This document shows positions 55,901 through 64,000 of a stretch of 64,000 bases of DNA, in pieces. The first letter of the stretch is position 1; each line of letters begins with the position of its first letter. Source of the DNA: Zygnema cylindricum (lineage: Eukaryota; Streptophyta; Zygnematophyceae; Zygnematales; Zygnemataceae); the NCBI GenBank assembly GCA_037447655.1, contig JBBHKE010000262.1, positions 25,403 to 89,402 on the forward strand, read 5' to 3'. Under the pieces are notes generated by a model that saw nothing but the letters and a program-made list of their open reading frames with translations, did not search any database and was not told the DNA's origin. The position numbers and the translations under genes were made by a program.

Positions 55901-58900
55901 ATGTGCCTGTCTTATGTCTTCCGCTGTTGTTTGTTTGGTGATAGCACTTACTGCTGGATCCAGTGGGTCATACCAAAAAAGAAAAACGTTTTCAACGTCG
56001 TTTATGGAGCAACTTTTTTCAGAGAGCTTGGTGGCTGCTGTTTTAGTTCTCGATCCTTTTTGAAGCCGTCAATAATAAACACTTTTTGGAATTACTCTTG
56101 TTTAAGTGCAGATACTGTAAGTTGCAGCTACTAGGGAAGAACATTGCCTTCTTTGCAGGTGTACGGCTGAACATTTTGCGCCATTGTGATTGTTTGTTGT
56201 GTTGGCCAATATCAGGCTGTGCTTCAATGAGTCTGACACCAATTGTGCAGATAAGATATTTTTTTGGCAATTCTAAACATGTGTAATGGTGGAAATTTTG
56301 ATGCTTTCAGGAGATAGAGGATTTAGGAGCAGCTCCAAGAAAAAAATTGAGTATAAAGAGACCCGCAGAAGAAACTATTCCAAGGGCAGCATCTTTGCAG
56401 AGAATGGATAACAGATGTCCCACAGAGAGTGAGCCTTTTGTCGTTGGTGATCCCGGAACAAGTCCCCACATTCAAGATTTGGCTAGTCCAAAAGGCGAAG
56501 GGACTAGTTTGTTGTCCTTGAAACCAGAAAGAGAAGTGGATTCCCCTCGAAAAACTGGAGTTTCTCCAGGGAGTACCAAAGGGGAAGGTAATGGCTGGTT
56601 GGCAGTGATGCCAGAAAGAGACGTGGATTCCCCCGGAAAAACGGGTGTTTCTTCAGGGATTACCAAAGGTGAAGGCAATAGTTGGCCTGTGGATTCTCCT
56701 CGAAAAACTGGTGTTTCTCCAGGGATTACCAAAGGTGAAGGGAATAGTTGGCCTGTGGATTCTCCTCGAAAAACTGGTGTTTCTCCAGGGATTACCAAAG
56801 GTGAAGGCAATACTTGGCCGGCCGATTCCCCTCGAAAAACTGGTTCTTCTCCAGGGATTAGCAAAGGTGATGGGAGTAGTTGGTTTGTTTTGAAGACAGA
56901 AAGGGATGTGGATTCCCCTCGGAAAACTGCCGTTTCTCTAGGGAGCCCTGTTGTGAAAAACTGTGCCCATACTGGGTGTTCAAAGCCTGCTCGGAAAAGC
57001 CAGTGGTATTGTTCTACTGACTGTGAGAAAGCGGCAGAAAAAGAGACTCTGGCAAAGAAAAGAATGAGAGAAGCGACAGTCAATGCATCCGCCAACAAAC
57101 GCCGAATGCGTGAAGTAACAAAGCCAATTATTCGTGCTCCTGCTGCTCCCCCCAGCAACTCTGTTTTAACTGGAGGCTCAATTCAACAGGCAGAAGTATC
57201 CCAAACGGCTTCGACAATGAGGCAAAAACTGTGTGATTCCCTGGCAGCTGCACTGGCCCTATTGGCTTTGGCACCTTCTGACAGTCTTCCTGCTGATGTA
57301 AAGACAATTGATCCTGTGCAGGTTTGTGGGACTGATGACAGGCAAATTCCGCTAGAGGCTTGTCCGCCAGACAGTAAAACTGAGGGGGCAGTTGTTTCAA
57401 TGCAGTCCCAGCCGGTTGTCAAATTACACTCAGTTGACCCACAGTCTACCGACTTGATTCTTGTCTCCACGAGTTTGTCACTATGTGCTTCAACGGTTCC
57501 TGTATCAGACTCGCTCACTGACAACTCTACAGGCCAAACTGAAGTGCTTACAAATGTAGAAACATCTGGGCTGGTTTTAGAGAAGACAGAAGCTCCACAG
57601 GCTCGTTCTGATGCAACAGAAAATCACGCGGCTACAGTTATTGCTGATCCAGTGCATGAACAGCTGTATAATGAGGAGGAGGACAGACGAAAGCTGCTCA
57701 AGGAGAGGGCTTCTGAATTGGCTACCGAGATTGAGAGCAAGATGTTTACTGTTTTTGGAGGTGCGAGCAAAAAATATCGTGAACGGGCTCGTTCTCTTCT
57801 TTTCAACCTGAAGGATCCTGCGAATCCGGAGCTTCGACAGAAGGTTATGAGTGGCGAAATTGCCCCACAAGAGCTTTGTCTTATGACAGCTGAACAACTG
57901 GCGTCCCGGGAACTTGCGCAATGGCGAACTGCTAAGGAAAAGGAACATGCCCAACAGGTGGTGTTACCATCTGATGATAGCATGTGGCGTGTTGTAAAGA
58001 AGACCCACAAGGGAGAGGTAGTGCTTCTTCAAAGGGATGAGGCCATGGATGTTGTTGTCGATGCAGCTATAGCTCAGGGTTTGAACTCATCGAGATTGCC
58101 ATCTTCATCAGATTCTACAAAGATTGGAGGTCCGGAGACCAAGGCATCAGAAGATCTCAAGAAAGAATCTAAGGTATATTCTAAGGCTCAGCGGAATGAA
58201 GGGTCAGCCAAACAGACTACTGCTGAACGCACAAAGAGTGGGGGGGGAGGTCAACTAAAGGATGGGTCAGGAATCGGGGATGAAGCGGAAGAAGCAATGC
58301 CTGGGGTGGAATTGCCTGCGATAATGTCTTTGGACGAGTATATGGAGGCACGTGGAGGGCGCAAAGGACAAGAGGTTGTACAGGGAATAGTTGAGGAACG
58401 GGTGGAGAGTCCTCCTAGTAGCCCGTCCGCTGGCCCCGAAACTGACCTACCCAGCCCTACCACTCCTCGTGAACCTCAGGCCTGGCGGGTGACAACAGAA
58501 CAAGAAGAATGGTTGGCAGATAAGAACAATCGGGAGGTCTGGGAAGGGAAGCTTCAACTTGGGAGTGCAGGACTCTGCAAAGTTCGCCTAATTTATCGCA
58601 GGTGGTATTCGTGCGTGTGATCATCATTTATCATCTTTCATCTTTGTTTTTCTTTATTTCAAATTTTCATTTTTCATTATTGAAAACTGAACCTTTTGTT
58701 GGTGTGTGCTTGCATGCCTCATTTCAGCTTGCTTGCTTACGTGAACAAAGTTGTTCATAGTGTAGACATGGACATGTGCAAGAAAATCGTTTTTTCTGAT
58801 TTTAGTTGGTTGCTTGGTGACAGTGGGGAGCAATTGCCGGTGAAGGATTGTTTAGAAGATGTGGTTGAGGTGAAGGGACGAGTAAGGCATACTCAGATGG

Positions 58901-61900
58901 AGCGGTTTTTTGGCAGTCTCCAGACTTCCCGTGCTCGTGTAGTAATGGTAAGCAGTTAAAGCTTGCAAATTTGGGAGACTGTGTTTTGAATGTGTCGATT
59001 ATTGCTAGTTTTGGGGGGACTTGAAGCCGCTTCTTTCGGTTGGTTCAAAATTGGACCTTCTCAAGTTACAGTGTAGTTTAGATTCCAGAAAGCTGTATTG
59101 AAGCTATAGCATAATTGCAGCTGAGGAAGTACAAAGACACCAAACAAGTATTTCATAAATGCAGCAAATGTTCCAGAAGTACACAAATTCTCCACACTAA
59201 TACTCTCTCAATTTACCTTCTCCACTGGAGTGCAGTCCAGGAAAAGAAATCTGTAAAAATCTAGAGCAAAATCGAGAGCATAAACAACAAAGTTAATTTC
59301 ATTGTTGGAAAGGGTGTCTACTGCTAACAAAGCCATTTTCTGCCATTTGTTGCAGATTGTAGGCATCACCCCTGGCTTGGATTCTGAAGGCGAGAATAAC
59401 CGGGAACTCGTACAGGAGGTATGATTACGTGATGTGTTCCATAGTTCAACTGTCTGCATACAATTGGGCATTTATTGCATGCATATTGTTTGTTTTTGTG
59501 TAAAGCGGAACAAATGCATATGCAATATGGATTTTCCATGTCAGTTTCAGAAGACAAGATTGGCACAGAAATTTGACGAATTTATCGGTTGCGATGAGTG
59601 ACATGCACTCGCAAATTTTTTCCGTTGGTTGCCTCAGGGAGTGTTGAGTTTTCCGCTGGATTTTTTTGAGAATAAATGACGTCACAGCACCTGTCATTTG
59701 ACGTCAGGTATTTGCTATTAGGATAATTGATCGTAGGTCCTTGATAAATCTGTTCGATAAGTAAATCGAATTTTATCGCCTGTAAAAATTGATATTGAGG
59801 ACAAATCCAACCAGTTTGAGCCTAATTAGTGATTACATGCAAAATTGAGGCGTGTACTGTGTACTCTAATGCACGGAAGCGCCCATTCAATTATAACAAA
59901 AATAACTAATTTGTTCTTTTGTGTACACAGTGGAAACAGACCTTTAGTTTGGTGTCGTTTCATGTACAAAATGTTTTCGAGTGCGTTGACCTTTTGTGTT
60001 TTTAAGTTCTGAATTTTTTCTGCCGTGTACACTAGTATTACGCCGTACATATCAGCTTTATTGAAAACCGATAGATATCCGATAATATTGTTTTCTCCAA
60101 TTATTGGTTTTACAACCGATACGATATTAACCCTAGTCAGGATGGCGGGCCTTGGCTCGACGTATGCTAATGTCAAATTGTGGCGTGTTGGGTGAGCTAC
60201 CGCATGATATGCCTATTGGAAGCATACAACATCCGTTTTGTAATATGCAAACAAAAGTCCTGTATAAAAAGTCCTACTTTTGAACCATCATATGTTCTGG
60301 CCATTGTTGGTTCTTATAGGACATGTTCTTGTGGAAAAATCCAAGGGTCATAGTCGACAGGTCTAATGTTTGCTCACAGTTACTTGTTACAACAGTAATT
60401 TTATTGTTAACTTCGGATTCCACAATCTCAACAAACATCTTGCAAAAAAGTAGCTGTAGGATGTTAAAAGGAAGTTTTTCGTGACTTATTCAACCTTCTA
60501 AGGCGGTTTAGTTCAAGACCACTTTCCGAACTTCGTTGGAAACATTTACAAAATTATCGTTGTCAAGGTCATTAATGCCATGGTCGTGATAAACTCTTAT
60601 GGCCCCACACCCTTTCACTCCCATTTTATATGGACTCTGTCGCGTTATGCAATAAAAATAGCAAAACCACTCAGTACCGTAAGTGAGAAAGCTCTAATGA
60701 TTGCGGTTCATCTCCAAAATTCTTGTTTCTTTTGGGATTTATTCATACACCTGTAATAATAGTATTGAGATTCTGACCGAATGGTTTGCTGTGAAATGTG
60801 AGAATAGCTGTAGTGACCGCTTTTCTCCAGAATCCTTGTTTCTTTAGATTTTATTCCGGTAAGGATAATGTTGACAGTCTGAGTGAATGGTTGCTTTGGA
60901 ATTTGCAGGCTGCGGAGCAATATCGAGAATCTGAGCGTGTTGGTTTTGCTGAACTGAATAACGGAGGGGAATTGTACTTGCTTCCTTGGAGTAAAGAGTC
61001 TCTTGACCTCCTTCACCAACACGGCTATATGTTACCATCAACGGAGGTCGTAAATGTTGACGGAGAATTACTTTTGGGAGCTTTTATTCGTCGCCGTTCT
61101 CGTATGCCAGCTTGGGCTCTTCAACAGGTCGAGGGACAGCCACAATCTAATACTGCAAAAGTACATGTTTCAGTCACAGGATCAAACTTACCCTCGAAAA
61201 CTATCCCATCAAGACCTACCACAAACAAGCCTAAATTGTCACTCCCGCCTGGGTTTGAAAGTCGAGTGCCTCAAAATAGGTCACCCGTAGTAGTAGAGTC
61301 TTCAGGAGTCATGTCCGATGTTTCTCTCCAAGCTCGTGGGCTTATACGAGATCCCAGACGTCGACCAGATGAGGCCGTTTCCACGGGATCTCCATTTTCC
61401 GTAAATCCGGGACGGACGGGAACGGGACCACCGGGGATGATGGGAAGAACTTTGCCACAGGGCGAATATGGTAGCTTTAGTGAGGGGACAGGGAGACAGA
61501 ATTTTTCTGAAACCGGAGCTCTGTCGCAGGGAAGTTATGCCTTTCAAAGTGGTGATTTACGAGAGGAAACTGATGATCTTCCTGAGTTCAATTTTGAGGC
61601 TGAAATGTCTTCAGGACCATCCATGTCCCATTCAACTACCGGGTCTCTACATTTGTCTAACACACATAGGGAGTCTCAAACAATGTCTTCAGTTCCGTCC
61701 TCAATTTCGCCCTCAGTTCCGTCTTCAGTTCTGTCATCAGTTCCTGTCCAAGGTCAGTTAGGAGGATCTCATTTTTCACGCCCTACCGGTCCTCCTCAGC
61801 CTCCTCTTCCGCCTCCTCCTCCTTTGTCTATGATAAGGCCTGTGAGTCAGAGCTGTGTGACTAATATTCCCACAACACACGTCCTCGGTGCCCCATGGAA

Positions 61901-62351
61901 TCTACCCGGAGCTCTTAACAATAGACCTACAGACTCGTCTTTTAGTGAAAATCGTCATGACGTTGGTAGTATGTCAGTTTCTATGCGAAGTCCTCATCCC
62001 CATCCTCATCCTCAACCACATCCACATCCTCTTCCTCATCCCCATCCCCATATGCCTCCCCAGTGGAGGCCTCCACCTTCAGAACCCGTCATCTTATCGA
62101 GACCTAATCGCGATGTTTCTATGCCCTATCCACAGTCTAACAGCGAGACCGTGGAAAGGCCGCATGTAGTAACTGAAAGACCACATGCAAATGAATTCTT
62201 AGTACACCCTTCTGGACACGCACCTCATAACAATTTGCAAAGACCTAATTTTGTTATGCATCCTCCACAAACTCAATTTTTCCCACAGCAAGTTCGAGGG
62301 AGAGAAGGATGGCCTCCTCTGCCGTACGGGAGGGATTATAGCAAGAAATAG
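52917..62351 (+). CDS. PHD finger, Cys4 cluster, TFIIS-central and SPOC domain protein (Bye1/PHF3/DIDO-like), 9 exons, 1504 aa
   Basis: Probable nuclear regulator of RNA polymerase II transcription. In this family the TFIIS-like domain contacts Pol II, SPOC binds the phosphorylated CTD, and PHD fingers read histone H3 tails; the function here is inferred. Exons: 52917-53132, 53802-53877, 54488-54579, 55098-55190, 55571-55687, 56311-58601, 58824-58947, 59356-59418, 60909-62351, all GT-AG and in phase. PHD: C34, C36, C49, C58, H63, C66, then CPAC. KRKRK near 118 is a likely nuclear signal. Six DSPRKT-type repeats precede a Cys4 cluster (C416, C421, C432, C436) like that of SPP1/CXXC1. TFIIS central domain about 650-740, SPOC about 941-1087, then a Pro/Ser-rich tail with a His-Pro run. 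The ATG is the first after an in-frame TAG at 52869. Confidence 0.93.
53135..53309 (+). promoter_or_regulatory. Two telo-box clusters at the start of intron 1
   Basis: AAACCCTAACCCTAAC occurs at 53135 (two bases inside the intron) and again at 53301. The second lies in a diverged tandem duplicate of the exon 1/intron 1 boundary region. Telo-box motifs near the 5' end are known in many plant housekeeping genes. Confidence 0.5.
54180..54215. repeat. Family G end relic in intron 2 of the PHD-SPOC gene
   Basis: AACTCTAATAGCGATAGACA then GTGTACT resembles the right end of small family G elements and matches the relic in intron 2 of VHA-E. Confidence 0.45.
54262..54362 (+). repeat. CT-rich low-complexity tract in intron 2 of the PHD-SPOC gene
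   Basis: Irregular CTCC/CCTT repeats cover about 100 bases, about 125 bases upstream of exon 3. Confidence 0.7.
54587..54785. mobile_element. Decayed family G element in intron 3 of the PHD-SPOC gene
   Basis: TATACACCGCCTATCGCTAT at the left; the right end is weaker (CATTGCGATGGGCAGTGA). The interior has the usual TAGTGTTATTAGCACTAATT text. It starts about seven bases after the intron's donor site. Confidence 0.6.
56539..56960 (+). repeat. Coding tandem repeat (DSPRKT units) in exon 6
   Basis: Six units of about 22 or 29 codons start with DSP(R/G)KT, as in DSPRKTGVSPGITKGEG. The three central short units are nearly identical in DNA sequence, so the array has expanded recently. The long units add a PERDV/TERDV segment. 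Units carry SP-x-K sites that suit proline-directed kinases. Confidence 0.88.
61981..62055 (+). repeat. His-Pro coding repeat in exon 9
   Basis: Alternating CAT/CCN codons encode a His-Pro run (HPHPHPQPHPHPLPHPHPH). It follows a PPLPPPPP stretch near 61795-61830 in the low-complexity C-terminal tail. Confidence 0.88.
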
Positions 62352-64000
62352 TAGTTATGAGGACAGTCTATTGACCTCTCGTTCTATGCCATATAGGCTA
62401 TACCATCAAATCCATTTCTATGTTGGCTTTTCTGATAGTACACACAAATAGAAACATGTTTTTTTTTTTTGTGATGGTAGAAGCTGAAACAACACAAGGT
62501 GTCAAAGGTGATAAGTGTGTACTTTAGGTTGTACTATTGTGTTGAAACCATTAACGCGCGGAGGAGTTCGAATCGATTTCTAATCGCATAAGATTCAAAT
62601 TTGATGGTCGTGTACCTTGCTACTTAGATGATTTAAGTTACCTTTCAAGCATCCAAGCCTCAGATGATACTATTTTTAGAATGGAGGAAGCCTTTGGATT
62701 AGACCAAAGAAAAATAATACCAAATGTGATGATATGGTATGTGTTACTTTTTCTCCATTATCTTTTGACTCACATACAGTTAAATACGTTTTCTTGAGTT
62801 CAATGCAAGTGATGTTTGTTATTCTATTTTGAATTTGTTGAGAATAACCCTTGATCACATTCATACCATGGAATAAATGAATGTATGTAATACTTAATCA
62901 TGGAATAAATGAATGTATGTAATACTTAACTAAGGGACATCAAGTATCTGTAGCAAGTCAGGTGTACCCTGAAAATGTCAGATGAACCTAGAAAATCAAA
63001 GACGTTTTCTTTACTTCAAATTTTGAAAAGTTGATGTCGCTCCCATGTCCCGTCTCCGTAGATGAGATGATTTACGAAAATGATTTTATTTTGTATTATG
63101 TTTTATCAAATACTTGGTGATGTTAAGAAGGATCTCTTATTCACAAAGAGACATTAGATGATCCTTATCCGAAGTTTGGCCCTTTTAAATTGTTTTGAAC
63201 TTTTATTGCAATTTTGTGGTAACATGTTTGATGAACTATTTTGATAGTGATATTTCTAACGTGTGCTGGAGAGAGGTCTTGGAGCAAGATTGCCAAACAG
63301 GCCAAAGACTACTATCTTTTGCTTATGGTTTTGATTAATCAGATAAATTTTGGTCACGGTCTATGTTGTGTCCATGACAGCTTGTGTTCATGTATGTACT
63401 TTCCTTTTAACACAGGCAGGTTTCAGAAAGGAAACAAGGTTTACTTGAACGTCTTGCTAAGTTCTCACAAAAAGTAAAACTGTGTTCTCAACATCTCTGT
63501 TTAGTTAAGGCCGAGACCTGCACGCGAATTAGTTTTTCACGTCCATCCTGTGTAGACATAGATTAACTACAAAGATGGTCTTCCTAGGTTGGCATTTTTT
63601 TTGCTGGATTTTCACCAATTGTCTTTCAGTTGTCACCAAATTTATACATATGTTTAAATACTTTGTAAGACTTTCAAAAACGAAAAAGATAAATAACCTT
63701 TTATCTTATTTTATTTTTATTTTTGACATCTTTCAACATTTTCATATATTTTTTTGTGGTAAGATATTACGGGGATAAAATTATTTTCATTTATTTGTTT
63801 GTGGTTAAATATCTTGGTGAAAAAAATATAATGTTTGAATTTTTTTTTTATTTATAATTTTTTATTGTTTCAGTGTTTCAAAATAGCAGTTTGTGATATT
63901 TAATACTACTTATAAATTTTCTAGTTTTGACATCTGCTAACATTTTCACTTAAAGAAGAAAGAAGAAAGAAACAGAGAAATAAGAAAAAGACGAAAAAAG
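62352..64000 (+). other. 3' flank of the PHD-SPOC gene, AT-rich, no gene recognised
   Basis: A 31-bp tandem duplication (CATGGAATAAATGAATGTAT and on) at about 62867-62928 carries two AATAAA hexamers (62872-62877 and 62904-62909), candidate polyadenylation signals about 520-560 bases after the stop. From 63600 the sequence becomes very T-rich; the last 50 bases are purine-rich. Short open frames here have no domain. Confidence 0.45.

Noticed and set aside
56101-56286. Open frame in intron 5 of the PHD-SPOC gene as an extra exon.
   Set aside because: No splice sites keep phase with exons 5 and 6, which join cleanly without it.
60798-60908. Upstream extension of the open frame before exon 9 as coding sequence.
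   Set aside because: It contains the intron 8 acceptor (TTTGCAG at 60908), and the SPOC domain is continuous only when exon 8 joins at 60909.

Overview
The window looks like nuclear DNA of a land plant. It holds two intron-containing host genes in a large excess of transposable-element sequence. The plant call rests on the predicted V-ATPase subunit E protein, plant-style GT-AG introns, AAACCCTAA telo-box motifs at both genes, and Ty1/copia and Ty3/gypsy elements primed from initiator tRNA-Met. I cannot name the lineage. No intact mobile-element protein, rRNA, functional tRNA or CRISPR array is visible.

Layout. 407-11830: two decayed copies of one copia family in opposite orientation, (+) 407-6774 and (-) 6775-11830, meeting at a shared LTR. 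A foreign solo LTR (1692-2754) with a perfect 5-bp target duplication sits in the gag of the first copy. 11831-15703: non-coding inverted-repeat elements. 15704-19020: remnants of a different copia element (minus strand) broken by solo LTRs. 19060-21036: transposon fragments. 22192-25855: V-ATPase subunit E, six coding exons, 231 aa. 26580-32335: a pile of non-coding DNA elements, including two hAT-like elements with 8-bp target duplications nested in one older element. 32668-46085: a Ty3/gypsy element (39018-46085), plus a near-identical 3.7-kb duplicate of its upstream flank, 5' LTR and gag (32668-36355), separated by a fragment of another LTR element. 46086-52705: more inverted-repeat elements. 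52917-62351: a nine-exon gene for a 1504-aa nuclear protein with PHD finger, Cys4 cluster, TFIIS central domain and SPOC domain. 62352-64000: AT-rich 3' flank.

The two host genes look functional. All introns use GT-AG boundaries, phases agree, and the joined frames are open. They are not functionally linked: one is a housekeeping subunit of the vacuolar proton pump, the other a likely RNA polymerase II-associated regulator of the Bye1/PHF3/DIDO type. Small elements of one inverted-repeat family (termini with CACCGCGAATCG, flanked by TA) lie in the promoter or introns of both genes.

Most interesting structures: (1) the inverted copia pair, which could yield a long hairpin RNA and whose arms share stop, frameshift and active-site defects in a mosaic of identical and divergent patches; (2) a copia primer-binding site matching the anticodon arm of initiator tRNA-Met; (3) tRNA-like Pol III promoter boxes antisense inside three LTRs; (4) the gypsy segmental duplication with a sharp identity switch; (5) the domain architecture of the PHD-SPOC gene. 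All calls were made by eye; database searches and alignments were not possible.
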